DNA of 25,400 bases from AG-12 sp027339635 (GTDB taxonomy: Bacteria > Chloroflexota > Dormibacteria > Aeolococcales > Bog-877). How positions within the stretch are numbered: the first letter of the stretch is position 1; each line of letters opens with the position of its first letter. The notes below the pieces were generated by a model. It ran no database searches and was not told the origin of the DNA. It worked only from the letters and a program-made list of their open reading frames with translations. The translations under genes and the position numbers were made by a program. Where the stretch lies: NCBI GenBank assembly GCA_027339635.1, contig DAHWNZ010000041.1, forward strand, positions 1-25,400. The letters are read 5' to 3'. Positions 1-7,932 of this stretch are shown here, one piece after another.

Positions 1-1146
1 ACCCAGGGATCTCAGAGCACCGCCACCGCGACCAGCGTGTACTTGGCTGAGGGCGCAAGCTACACCATCGCGGATGCGATCGCGCCCGGCTCCCCGGACA
101 CCATGGCCGACTACACCTACGCGGCCTCCTGCACCAATGAGACCACCAACCAGGCTGTGCAGCTGACCGGAGCCGGACCGACATGGACGTTTATCCCGTT
201 GGAGCCTGCCGACTACTCGTGCCAGGTCACCAACACCGCGGACCCGGTGGTCGGGCTAGGCATCAGCCAGACATCCACCCCGGCGACCTATCAGACCGGT
301 GGGCCTATCACCTACACGGTCAGAGTGACCAACTCCGGCCCGGACCAGGCGGTTGACGCCTCGGTGACCGATGCGCTGCCCCCGGCCCTGCGCACGGCCA
401 TGAGCTTCACCTGCGTCGCCAGCGGCGGGAGCTCGTGCACCCCAACCGGCACGGGACCGCTTGCCGACACGGTCACGGTGGCCGTCGGTGGGGTGCTCCA
501 GTACACCTTGACGGGGACTGTCCCAGACGGAACCGTCGGGCAGCTGGAGAACGTGGCGGTGGTGACGCCCGCCTCAGGGGAGGTGGACCCAGCCTGCCAG
601 CAGGGTTGCCAGTCAGTCAACTTCAACCCCGTGGAGACGGTACGACTGGCGCTCAGCGCCACACTCAACCCCCATCAGCCCGTGGTCGGGGACCAGCTCA
701 AATACACGTTCGTGGTACGCAACTACGGACCCGCCGCAGCAGATGGGATGGCGGTCGACGCGCTGGTTCCCCCAGCCCTGCGGTTTGGTTCCTTCCAGTG
801 GAGCTGTGTGGCGAGCCCCGGCAGCGGCTGCTCAGCTGCGGGCGCTGGCGACCTCAGCGGTCTGGCGACCCTCCCCGTCGGCGGAAGTGCCACCTTCAGC
901 TTCAGCGGCAACCTGCCCGGTGTTGGTCCCGGGCCCCTCGACATCACCTTCACGGTGACTCCCTCGGCAGGGACCACTGACCCAGGTTGCGGGTCAGGCT
1001 GCTCAGCGGTGCTGGCGGCCTCGGTGTCGGCCCCGGTGCCGAACACCGGGGCTGGCCTCGGCGATGGCTTGGCGATGGTGGCCACCGGTATCGCCCTGCT
1101 CTGTGCGGGGGTCGCGACCCTTAGGAGGCGCGGGGCGACTGCATGA
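1..1146 (+). CDS. Secreted/wall-anchored DUF11-repeat protein, 5' end missing
   Basis: The frame is open from base 1, so the N-terminus lies outside the window; a GTG at 37 is only an internal candidate. The visible 381 codons hold two immunoglobulin-like DUF11-type repeats (about bases 250-640 and 640-1010) with the usual features: ITYTVRVTNSGPDQA and LKYTFVVRNYGPAAA strands, then TDALPPAL / VDALVPPAL. Both repeats carry four cysteines in the same spacing. The C-terminus has VPNTG, a hydrophobic stretch of about 20 residues (GLAMVATGIALLCAGVA) and a basic tail RRRGATA. This resembles a sortase sorting signal with Val in place of the Leu of LPXTG. Such proteins are normally exported and displayed on the surface, often as adhesins or structural wall proteins. 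Function is not determined; family placement is fairly sure. It seems unrelated to the downstream metabolic genes, and a strong hairpin separates them. Confidence 0.8.
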   Translation, partial: TQGSQSTATATSVYLAEGASYTIADAIAPGSPDTMADYTYAASCTNETTNQAVQLTGAGPTWTFIPLEPADYSCQVTNTADPVVGLGISQTSTPATYQTGGPITYTVRVTNSGPDQAVDASVTDALPPALRTAMSFTCVASGGSSCTPTGTGPLADTVTVAVGGVLQYTLTGTVPDGTVGQLENVAVVTPASGEVDPACQQGCQSVNFNPVETVRLALSATLNPHQPVVGDQLKYTFVVRNYGPAAADGMAVDALVPPALRFGSFQWSCVASPGSGCSAAGAGDLSGLATLPVGGSATFSFSGNLPGVGPGPLDITFTVTPSAGTTDPGCGSGCSAVLAASVSAPVPNTGAGLGDGLAMVATGIALLCAGVATLRRRGATA

Positions 1147-1149
1147 TCG

Positions 1150-1173
1150 CGGTGGGAGTCGTTGCTCCCACCG
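1150..1173 (+). terminator. Strong hairpin after the surface-protein gene
   Basis: Four bases after the stop codon a perfect 9-bp inverted repeat (CGGTGGGAG at 1150-1158, CTCCCACCG at 1165-1173) encloses a 6-base loop TCGTTG. Position and stability fit a transcription terminator, but no T-run follows, as is common in high-GC bacteria. A second, bulged hairpin (CGGCC-CGAGA at 1204-1213 pairing with TCTCG 1218-1222 and GGCCG 1226-1230) follows 30 bases later and may reinforce it. Confidence 0.6.
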
Positions 1174-1447
1174 GCCGCCTCCGGCTTCGAGGTGACTGCG
1201 CGCCGGCCCGAGACGGTTCTCGCGCGGCCGATGGTCGTCCCGGATCCAGCGGCGGGTAGTGAGGCGACGGGCCACCTCGGCCCAAAGTCCCGGTTGAAGG
1301 ATGGCGGGCACAGGCGTTGAGGAGCGAGTGGACCATCGGCGTGTCGGTTCGCATCCGACCACCGCTTGCAAAGTAGACTTGGCGCTGCAGGCTAACTCGT
1401 GGGCCCGATTCCGGCAACGAGCGCTCATTCTCCTCAGCGAGGCTAGC
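1174..1447. other. Intergenic region upstream of the P450 gene
   Basis: This gap holds the bulged hairpin at 1204-1230. It also has a possible but weak promoter for the P450 gene around TTGCAA (1366-1371) and TAGACT (1373-1378), which are not properly spaced as a pair. A 5-bp stem with a 7-base loop at 1343-1359 resembles a tRNA T-arm, but no other tRNA arm can be built around it. The reading frame of the P450 continues upstream to an ATG at 1301. Those extra 49 codons look unlike the start of any P450, so I treat the stretch as non-coding. Confidence 0.4.
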
Positions 1448-2686
1448 ATGACCACCTCAACAGACCACGCTCCGGCGTCGCTTGGGTACCTTCCCGACGA
1501 CCCCGGGTTCATTGAGGACCCGTACCCCGCGCTGAAGAGGTTGCGAGACCTGCGGCCGGTGGTCTACGACGAGCCCACTCATCAGTGGTTGATCTCACGG
1601 CATCATGACGTCAACCGACTGCTCCGGGATCGTCGCCTGGGTCGGACCTACCTCCATCAGGCGACCCACGAGGAGTGGGGCCGCAGCGCACCGCCGGAGT
1701 GGCAGGCGCCATTCTGGCAGCTGCTCTGGCCGCAGATGCTCGACCGGGAGCCGCCCGACCACACCCGGCTCCGCCGCCTGGTCCTGCGCGCCTTCACCCC
1801 AAGGACGGTCGAAGCCATGCGCCCTCGGATCACGAGCATCGTGGTGCGCCTGATCACGTCGGCGAAGGAGATGGGGGAGTTCGACCTCATCGCTGACCTC
1901 ATGGAGGAGCTCCCGGTCACCGTGATTGCCGACATGCTCGGCATACCGGACGAGGACCGCCATCTGCTGCGGCCCTGGTCAGCCGACATCACCCTTATGT
2001 TCGAGCTCAACCCGACCCTCGACTACCAGCAGCGCGCCACCCGGGCCAGCGCGGAGTTCTCCGCGTATCTGAGAGCCATCCTGCGAAGCAGGAGTGGGGC
2101 TCCCGCCCGAGATCTGCTCGGACAGCTGGCGGCGGTCGCGGAGGAGGGGGATCGGCTGACAGAGGACGAGCTCATCGCGACCGCGGTCCTGCTCCTGAAT
2201 GCGGGCCACGAGGCTTCGGTCAACGGGGCGGCGAACTCCTGGTGGGCCCTCTTCCGGCATCCGCAGGAGCTGGAGCGGCTTCGAGCCGAGCCAGACCTGG
2301 TCCCGACGGCAATCGAGGAGCTCTTGCGCTTCGACACTCCGGCCCCGATCTTCGAGCGCTGGGTCCTGGAGGACATCGAGGTCCAGGGGGTAAGGATCGA
2401 ACGGGGCCAGGAGGTGGCGCTGCTCTTCGCCGCCGCCAACCGCGACGAGCGGGCCTTCACCGATCCGGACCGGATCATTCTCGACCGCGATCCCAACCCG
2501 TACCTGTCCTTCGGGGCGGGCATCCATTACTGCCTGGGAGCGCCTCTGGCCAAGTTGGAGTTCGAGATCCTCTTCTCCAAGATGCTGGAGGTCCTGCCCC
2601 GGCTGGAGGTCACGACGGCCCCGAGGTGGAAGCCTCGCTTCGTGCTGCGCGGCTTGGAGGCGATTCCCGTGCGGGTCGGCGGGTGA
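1448..2686 (+). CDS. Cytochrome P450 (bacterial class I, soluble)
   Basis: A 412-residue soluble P450, the usual length for bacterial enzymes that take electrons from a ferredoxin. Visible landmarks are the I-helix AGHEASVN (residues 252-259), the K-helix ExxR pair E291/R294, and the heme loop FGAGIHYCLG with the axial ligand Cys362. The residue aligning with the conserved I-helix Thr is Ala256, as in P450eryF. The ATG at 1448 gives a normal N-terminus; a start at 1301 would add an atypical 49-residue extension. The stop overlaps a tiny ORF (TGATG) and nucleoside hydrolase 1 begins about 60 bases later in the same direction, so the two probably share a transcript. No ferredoxin or reductase gene is nearby. 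The substrate is unknown; the neighbourhood suggests a nucleoside-derived or base-modified compound, which is inference only. Confidence 0.93.
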   Translation: MTTSTDHAPASLGYLPDDPGFIEDPYPALKRLRDLRPVVYDEPTHQWLISRHHDVNRLLRDRRLGRTYLHQATHEEWGRSAPPEWQAPFWQLLWPQMLDREPPDHTRLRRLVLRAFTPRTVEAMRPRITSIVVRLITSAKEMGEFDLIADLMEELPVTVIADMLGIPDEDRHLLRPWSADITLMFELNPTLDYQQRATRASAEFSAYLRAILRSRSGAPARDLLGQLAAVAEEGDRLTEDELIATAVLLLNAGHEASVNGAANSWWALFRHPQELERLRAEPDLVPTAIEELLRFDTPAPIFERWVLEDIEVQGVRIERGQEVALLFAAANRDERAFTDPDRIILDRDPNPYLSFGAGIHYCLGAPLAKLEFEILFSKMLEVLPRLEVTTAPRWKPRFVLRGLEAIPVRVGG

Positions 2687-2739
2687 TGAAGCAACCGGGC
2701 ACAACCGCCCGTCATGCGCTCGAAGTGTTTGCGGAGTGA
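2686..2739 (+). CDS. Possible 17-residue linker ORF between P450 and nucleoside hydrolase
   Basis: An ATG overlaps the P450 stop (TGATG at 2684-2688) and opens a 17-codon frame, MKQPGTTARHALEVFAE. It ends at 2739, eight bases before the preferred start of the nucleoside hydrolase and overlapping an alternative GTG at 2736. It could carry ribosomes from one gene to the next. There is no independent evidence that it is translated. Confidence 0.2.
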   Translation: MKQPGTTARHALEVFAE

Positions 2740-2747
2740 GGAATCAA

Positions 2748-3701
2748 GTGGGTAGCAATCAGATCCTGCTCGACTGTGACACCGGCATCGACGACGCCCT
2801 GGCCATCCTGGACTTCACCGCCCGCGGAGGTGAGCTGCTGGCGGTGGGATCGGTGCATGGCAACGTGCCGGCCCCGATCGGCGCGCGCAACACCCTGAGG
2901 GTGCTGGAACTGGCCCGCTGTGACTCGGTGCCAGTCTGCGTCGGCGCCGCCCGCCCGCTCGCCCAGCCCCTCATGACGGCAGAGAACGTTCACGGAGCGG
3001 ACGGTCTCGGCAACACCAACCAGCCAGACCCCCGCCGCGCTCTCGCCCCGGGATCGGCGGCGGAGCAGATCGTGCGGCTCGCGCACGAGCGCCCCGGTGA
3101 GTTCACCCTGGTCGCGATAGGTCCGCTCACCAACCTGGCCCTGGCGTTGCTCCTCGACCCGGAATTGCCGAGGCTGGTCGAGGACGTCGTGATCATGGGC
3201 GGAGCCGTGGAGGTGCCGGGCAACGTCACCCCCTACGCGGAGGCCAACATCTGGCACGATCCGGAGGCCGCGCAGCTGGTCATAGAAGCACCCTGGAGGG
3301 TCACGCTGGTGACCCTGGACGCGACCATGCAGGCACTGCTCACCCCGGCCGATCTGGACTCAATCAGGTCCGCCGAATCCGCGCGGGCCCGGTTTGCCGC
3401 CGCCATCCTCAACCACTACATCTCCGTCTATCAGCAGTGGCTGCCAGGAGAGACGTGCCCGCTCCACGATCCCTTGGCGCTGGCACTGGTTTTGAATCCC
3501 GAGCTCGCCACCTACCGCGAGCTGCCAACCATGGTGGAGCTGCGCGGCACCCAGACGCGGGGGACTACCGTATGCGACCTGCGCCAGGACCCGGCCGGCG
3601 CCTCTCTGCCAGCCACCGGATGGCGTAACGTTCGCTACTTGGACCAGCTGGACGTCGAGCGCTTTCGCTCACTGTTCGTTGCGGGGATCACCTCGGCCTG
3701 A
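2748..3701 (+). CDS. Inosine/uridine-preferring nucleoside hydrolase 1
   Basis: A 317-residue member of the IUNH family, which cleaves the N-glycosidic bond of nucleosides with water to give free base and ribose. The calcium-binding N-terminal motif DCDTGIDDA is at residues 9-17. VHGADGLGN follows, then VIMGGAVEVPGNVTP leading into EANIWHDPEAA, and finally motif II LHDPLALA with His240 and Asp241 in the expected catalytic positions. All key residues appear intact. I chose GTG 2748 because GAGG lies 5-6 bases upstream and the motif then begins at residue 9, as in relatives; GTG 2736 is possible. It follows the P450 closely and converges on MFS transporter 1. The base preference cannot be read from sequence. 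Confidence 0.9.
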   Translation: MGSNQILLDCDTGIDDALAILDFTARGGELLAVGSVHGNVPAPIGARNTLRVLELARCDSVPVCVGAARPLAQPLMTAENVHGADGLGNTNQPDPRRALAPGSAAEQIVRLAHERPGEFTLVAIGPLTNLALALLLDPELPRLVEDVVIMGGAVEVPGNVTPYAEANIWHDPEAAQLVIEAPWRVTLVTLDATMQALLTPADLDSIRSAESARARFAAAILNHYISVYQQWLPGETCPLHDPLALALVLNPELATYRELPTMVELRGTQTRGTTVCDLRQDPAGASLPATGWRNVRYLDQLDVERFRSLFVAGITSA

Positions 3702-3773
3702 CATCCGGCCCTCGATGGACCCCGGCCGCCTTCCCCGCCCCCTGAGCCCGGAGGTGCCCAGGTCGTTGCCGCT

Positions 3774-5075
3774 TCAGGAAGAGCCCAGGGCCGCGTCGAG
3801 ACCAGCTCCGCGGCCGGTCTCGGCTCCCCCGATATACCAGGCCAGGGCCCCCACCACGCCTATCGTCCACACCACCACCGCAAACCAGGTGAACTCGGTC
3901 AGGCTGAGTCCCTGGGTGAGATAGATGGTGACGATGTAGAGGCCGACGCTGAGGAAGCGGACGATAGCCGTGTAGGTCGCCCGCCGTCTGGTCTCCCAGA
4001 CCTCCCCCTGAAGGGTGGTGCTGGCCAGGAACTCCACCGCCAGGAACACGTTGAGGACGAGGAGCAAGGAGAAGAAGAGGCCGACCGAGCCCCGCCACTC
4101 CTGAGCGCTGGCGGCGATGGCGACGCTGACCCCAAGACAGCCGACGTAACCGACCAGCAGGGTGACCTTCCGGCTCCAACGGTCCGCCCAGAAGGCGAAC
4201 ATGCCGACAACCAGCTCGGTGACCCCGGCCACCAGGAGGATTGCGGCTGAGAGCTTGGGCAGATGGTCTGGGCCGAGGACGTATGTCATCAGGCCATAGC
4301 CGGCAGTTCCGGCGAAGATGGTGGCGCAGGTCGCGAAGAGTCGCAGCCAGAGCGGGGATGCGGAGGCGACGCGCACCGCCGCCGCCGCCACACCATCGGC
4401 CTCCTCCGGCAGCTCTCGGGAGCGCAGCTGCGCTCGGCCGTAGTGCCTCAGCACCACCCGGTCGGCCCGGCGGTCAAGGCCGCGGGCCCTGAGCCAGCGC
4501 ACGGATTCCGGGGTGTGCAGGCGGATGAACAGGAGCCACAGCGAGAAGAACAGAAACGCCAATCCGACCGCCAGCCGCTGGCCCTCTATGCCGTGGCCGG
4601 CGCCCAGCAGGGACATCGCCGCCAGGGCCAGGCCCCCCAGATTGGCGCAGTTGATCGCCAGCATCATGGTCTTGCCCCGGTGTCTGGCGGGCATCACCTC
4701 GTGAGAGGAGACCAGAATCCCGTTCAGCTCACCTCCTGAGGCGAACAGCATCACCGCCAGTGAGATCAGGATCAGCTGGTAGCTAGAGCTGAAGATCAGC
4801 CCCAGGCCACCCAACCCGTAGAGGGTGAGGGTGGCGAAGAAGACCGGCCGGCGTCCCACCCTGTCTGACACCGGCCCCAGGGCAGCGATGCCGAGGATCT
4901 GCCAGATCGGGGACCAGGAGAGCAACAGGGACCGCAGCACGACCGGGGTGTGGACCCAGCCGGTGGCGATGGTGGCCGTGCCGAAGACATAGGACTCCAA
5001 CAGCATGCCGATGCAGAAGGACGCGAAGTTCCAGGAGTCGGTCGCGGTCCAGCGCTCCGTCAGAGCGTCGCTCAT
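3774..5075 (-). CDS. MFS transporter 1, putative nucleoside permease
   Basis: A 433-residue membrane protein with about 12 hydrophobic segments. The loop 2-3 signature of the major facilitator superfamily is seen as GPVSDRVGRRP near residues 67-77. A PARHRGKTMM segment and a PESVRWLRARG segment in the central loop recall sugar-porter and SV2-like members. It is a clear paralogue of the transporter at 11604, sharing LLESYxFG, LRSLLLSWSP, HEVMP and FAFWADR blocks. The start at ATG 5075 has GGGAGG 11 bases upstream. It is the third gene after cytidine deaminase and the phosphorylase on the minus strand, 78 bases downstream of the latter. That context suggests nucleoside or sugar uptake, but it belongs to neither the NupG nor the CNT family as far as can be seen, so substrate is inference. 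Confidence 0.85.
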   Translation of the reverse strand: MSDALTERWTATDSWNFASFCIGMLLESYVFGTATIATGWVHTPVVLRSLLLSWSPIWQILGIAALGPVSDRVGRRPVFFATLTLYGLGGLGLIFSSSYQLILISLAVMLFASGGELNGILVSSHEVMPARHRGKTMMLAINCANLGGLALAAMSLLGAGHGIEGQRLAVGLAFLFFSLWLLFIRLHTPESVRWLRARGLDRRADRVVLRHYGRAQLRSRELPEEADGVAAAAVRVASASPLWLRLFATCATIFAGTAGYGLMTYVLGPDHLPKLSAAILLVAGVTELVVGMFAFWADRWSRKVTLLVGYVGCLGVSVAIAASAQEWRGSVGLFFSLLLVLNVFLAVEFLASTTLQGEVWETRRRATYTAIVRFLSVGLYIVTIYLTQGLSLTEFTWFAVVVWTIGVVGALAWYIGGAETGRGAGLDAALGSS

Positions 5076-5153
5076 CCTTGCTGCTGCCTCCCTGCCGGCC
5101 GCCTCGGGCCGGTCAGCCCCATCGGGAAGGCGCGAGTAGTTCCTGGCCCCAAG

Positions 5154-6458
5154 TCACGCAACCTCGGATGGGGGCACCACCTCCAGAACCTTTGGCCCCC
5201 GGGGCGCTGCTTGGTTTTGGATCTCGATTGCCCCCAGCAGCGCCTCCAGCGCGTGGGGGACCAGCCGGGAGTCGTCTCCCAGCAGTTCCAAAACCGGCTG
5301 GCCGCGCTCAACCGGCTCTCCCACGGTCGCCAGGCACATGATCCCGGCTGTTGCCGAGACCCGGTCGCCGGGTCTGGCTCGGCCGGCCCCAAGCCTCCAC
5401 GCGGCCATCCCCACAGCCCTGGCGTCGAGCTTGGTGATGAACCCCTGGGCCTCTGCCCGGACGATATGGAGCCGTTGTCCCCTGGGCAGGGGCGCTTCGG
5501 GATCTCCTCCCTGGGCCCGAACCATGGCCCTGAACCTATCCCAGGCGCCGCCATCGTCGAGGGCTTGCCTCGGGTCCCGGTCGATCCCCGCCAGATCCAG
5601 CATCTCCCTGGCCTGCCTCAGGACCAGGTCGCGCAGGTCCTGGGGCCCCTGACCCATCAGCACTTCGACTGCCTCCTGGACCTCGACGGCGTTGCCGACA
5701 GCCCTCCCCAGAGGGGTGCCCATCTCGGTGAGTAACGCCCTGGTCCTGACCCCATGCTGGGAGCCGATGCGGATCATGGTTTGGGCCAGTCGGCGCGCCT
5801 CGCCCAGGGTCGCCATGAAGGCGCCCGAACCGACCTTCACGTCCAGGAGGAGGGCCTGCGTCCCCTCGGCGACCTTCTTGGACATGATCGAGCTGGCTAT
5901 CAGGGGAATCGACTCCACGGTTCCGGTGGAGTCGCGCAGCGCGTAAAGGAGCCGGTCCGCGGGCGCCAGCTCGGGGCTGGCGGAGCAGATCACGCACCCG
6001 ACCTGGTCCAAAATCCTCAGCATCTCGGAGGGGGCCAGCTCGGCGCGCCAGCCGGCGATGGACTCCATCTTGTCAAGGGTGCCGCCCGTGTGTCCCAGCC
6101 CGCGGCCCGAGAGCTGAGGGACGGCGGCCCCGCAGGCCGCCACCAGGGGGGCCAGGATCAGGGAGACCTTGTCGCCGACCCCGCCCGTGGAATGCTTGTC
6201 GACGGTGGGCCTCGTGAGCGAGGAGAGGTCCTGGCGGATCCCCGAGCCTATCATCGCCTCGGTCCAGGCGTCGATCTCCCCGGCAGTCATGCCGCGCCAG
6301 CAGATGGCCATCAGCAGCGAGGCCATCTGAGCGTCACTCACCGAGCCCTGGAGGTAGCCCCGGATAAGCCGGTCGATGCTGTCAGCCGGGATCTCCTGCC
6401 CCTGCTTCTTGGCCAGGATGGAGTCCAGGGCCAAGGCGGCAGGGTCGTCTCCGCTCAA
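5154..6458 (-). CDS. deoA: Thymidine/pyrimidine-nucleoside phosphorylase
   Basis: A 434-residue phosphorylase that converts thymidine, deoxyuridine or uridine plus phosphate to the free base and (deoxy)ribose-1-phosphate in the cytoplasm. The N-terminal helical domain (ILAKKQGQEI, residues 14-23) is followed by the phosphate-binding segment DKHSTGGVGDK (87-97, His89). The family signature SGRGLGHTGGTLDKMES spans residues 117-133, and RDSTGTVESIPLIASSIMSKK contributes further substrate contacts. The start is TTG 6458, which overlaps the cytidine deaminase stop as TTGA, so the two are translationally coupled. An open frame continues upstream inside the deaminase gene but is a shadow. Whether it is strictly thymidine-specific (deoA) or a broad pyrimidine enzyme (pdp) cannot be told; the pairing with cdd and deoC supports the role. 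Confidence 0.94.
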   Translation of the reverse strand: MSGDDPAALALDSILAKKQGQEIPADSIDRLIRGYLQGSVSDAQMASLLMAICWRGMTAGEIDAWTEAMIGSGIRQDLSSLTRPTVDKHSTGGVGDKVSLILAPLVAACGAAVPQLSGRGLGHTGGTLDKMESIAGWRAELAPSEMLRILDQVGCVICSASPELAPADRLLYALRDSTGTVESIPLIASSIMSKKVAEGTQALLLDVKVGSGAFMATLGEARRLAQTMIRIGSQHGVRTRALLTEMGTPLGRAVGNAVEVQEAVEVLMGQGPQDLRDLVLRQAREMLDLAGIDRDPRQALDDGGAWDRFRAMVRAQGGDPEAPLPRGQRLHIVRAEAQGFITKLDARAVGMAAWRLGAGRARPGDRVSATAGIMCLATVGEPVERGQPVLELLGDDSRLVPHALEALLGAIEIQNQAAPRGPKVLEVVPPSEVA

Positions 6459-6871
6459 GGTTGGCGCGCGCTCAGCTCGGCTGTGTCGAAGGCCAGGGGC
6501 AGGAGCTCGCCCAGAGTGATCGGGTCCGCCTCCGGGCCCTGGTCCAGGGGAAGGTCCGGACCCCCATGCTCCAGGAGCAGCTGGCGGCAGCGCCCGCAGG
6601 GGGAGAGGGGCCTGCCGTCCTCGGTCACGACGCTCACTGCCAGGAGCCGTTGGGCGCCTCCTCCCCGCAGTGCCGACACCAGTCCGCACTCGGCACACAG
6701 GGAGAGGCCGAAGGAGGCGTTCTCCACGTTGCAGCCCCTGGCGACCCAGCCCTGGTCGGTCAGCCCCGCGGCGCCGACGTGGAGGTTAGACCAGGGCGCA
6801 TAGGCGCGCCGGGCTACCGCCTGAGCCTCGGCCCGCAGCGCCTGCCAATCGATCAGATGTTCCTGTGTCAA
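6455..6871 (-). CDS. cdd: Cytidine deaminase
   Basis: A 138-residue small (tetrameric-type) cytidine deaminase that hydrolyses cytidine and deoxycytidine to uridine and deoxyuridine. GCNVENAS (residues 46-53) contributes to ribose binding. The zinc site is CAEC at 59-62, with Glu61 as proton shuttle, plus PCGRC with Cys92 and Cys95. This CAECGLVS form is typical of actinobacterial enzymes. The start is TTG 6871, backed by a strong GGAGGT six bases upstream; an open frame extends further but has no comparable ribosome site. It leads the minus-strand unit cdd-deoA-MFS and feeds its product directly to the phosphorylase. It is divergent from deoC across a 140-base spacer. Confidence 0.95.
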   Translation of the reverse strand: MTQEHLIDWQALRAEAQAVARRAYAPWSNLHVGAAGLTDQGWVARGCNVENASFGLSLCAECGLVSALRGGGAQRLLAVSVVTEDGRPLSPCGRCRQLLLEHGGPDLPLDQGPEADPITLGELLPLAFDTAELSARQP

Positions 6872-7011
6872 TCCCGCACCTCCGCACAACCTGAAGGTCA
6901 CCCGGGGACCCGAATTGCAGCCATGGTAAGGGGCGGCTTCCCGCTCCCGACGGACCGGCGCCGCCGGCCTCACGCCCAACCCCCCGTGGCTCACCTCATA
7001 ATTGGCGGCAG
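6872..7011. promoter_or_regulatory. Divergent control region between cdd and deoC
   Basis: This 140-base spacer must hold the promoters of two opposed pyrimidine/deoxyribose units. An imperfect 15-base palindrome, GGTCACCCGGGGACC at 6896-6910, lies 25 bases upstream of cdd and could bind a regulator. CATAAT at 6997-7002 resembles a -10 box for deoC and would give a very short leader, but no convincing -35 box is seen. The CAACCGGTTG operator found before lacI is absent here. Confidence 0.35.
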
Positions 7012-7932
7012 ATGCAGACCTCCAGCGCGAGCGTTAGCCCCACCGTCTGCAAGGACCCGGTCGCATCGCTGGACGTGGTTGGAGTTGAGGCTAGGGCCCG
7101 GCTGCTGGCCAGCCGGTCCATCAAGCGCCACTCCAAGGTGCTCGCCCTCAACCTTGCCATCGCGTGCACCGACCTCACCACCCTGGAGGGGTCGGACACC
7201 ACCGGTCGGGTGGCGATCCTCTGTGCCAAGGCGATGCACCCGGCCCCGGGGGATCCCTCCGTGCCCCGGGTTGCCGCCGTCTGCGTCTACCCGGCCCAGG
7301 CACCGGCGGCGGCCAGGCTTCTGAGAGGCAGTGGTGTGCACGTGGCGGCCGTGGCCACCGGCTTCCCCAGCGGCCAGGTGCCCCGGCAGGTAAAGATCGA
7401 CGAGGCCCGGGAGGCGGCCGCGACGGCCCAGGAGATTGACATGGTCATCGATCGGGGAGCCTTCCTCGAAGGCCGGTATCGCGAGGTGAGGGCCGAGATA
7501 GAGGCGGTCAAGGAGGCGGTCGGCGACCGGCACCTCAAGGTGATCCTGGAGACCGGGGAGCTGGGCGGCATGGACCAGGTAAGGAGGGCGAGCTGGCTCG
7601 CCATGGAGGCCGGCGCCGACTTCATCAAGACCTCGACCGGGAAGATCCAGCCGGCGGCGACGCTGCCGGTGGCCGTGGTGATGCTGGAGGCCATTCGCGA
7701 CTTCGCCTGGGCCACCGGCCGCGAGGTGGGCTTCAAGCCGGCGGGGGGGATCCGGACCTCAAAGCAGGCCATCAGCTATCTGGTGGCGGTGAATGAGATC
7801 CTGGGATCCCAATGGCTCAGCCCGGCCAGGTTCCGGCTGGGCGCATCCTCACTCTTGAACGACGTTCTGATGCAGCTGTACAAGGAGCGCAGTGGTGGCT
7901 ACCAGTCCCCCGAAGATTTCAGCGAAGCCTGA
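7012..7932 (+). CDS. deoC: Deoxyribose-phosphate aldolase
   Basis: A 306-residue aldolase, nearer in length to the longer DERA form than to the 259-residue E. coli enzyme. It splits 2-deoxyribose-5-phosphate into glyceraldehyde-3-phosphate and acetaldehyde. The Schiff-base lysine is Lys206 in DFIKTSTGK. The proton-relay partners are Asp143 in EIDMVID and Lys242 in GFKPAGGIRTS. All are intact. The ATG at 7012 is the only sensible start, although the ribosome site is weak. It is the first gene of a three-gene unit whose next member oxidises aldehydes, fitting disposal of the acetaldehyde. The 3' end overlaps the following gene by 38 bases. Confidence 0.95.
   Translation: MQTSSASVSPTVCKDPVASLDVVGVEARARLLASRSIKRHSKVLALNLAIACTDLTTLEGSDTTGRVAILCAKAMHPAPGDPSVPRVAAVCVYPAQAPAAARLLRGSGVHVAAVATGFPSGQVPRQVKIDEAREAAATAQEIDMVIDRGAFLEGRYREVRAEIEAVKEAVGDRHLKVILETGELGGMDQVRRASWLAMEAGADFIKTSTGKIQPAATLPVAVVMLEAIRDFAWATGREVGFKPAGGIRTSKQAISYLVAVNEILGSQWLSPARFRLGASSLLNDVLMQLYKERSGGYQSPEDFSEA

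Noticed and set aside
1343..1359. T-arm-like hairpin (GTCGG, 7-base loop, CCGAC) suggesting a tRNA or attachment site
   Set aside because: No matching acceptor, D or anticodon arm can be formed upstream, and the loop lacks the near-universal A at position 58.
1301..1447. N-terminal extension of the P450 to ATG 1301
   Set aside because: Adds 49 residues unlike any P450 N-terminus; ATG 1448 gives the normal length.
5754..6803. 349-codon plus-strand frame through cdd-deoA
   Set aside because: Complementary to two confidently identified genes and without family motifs.
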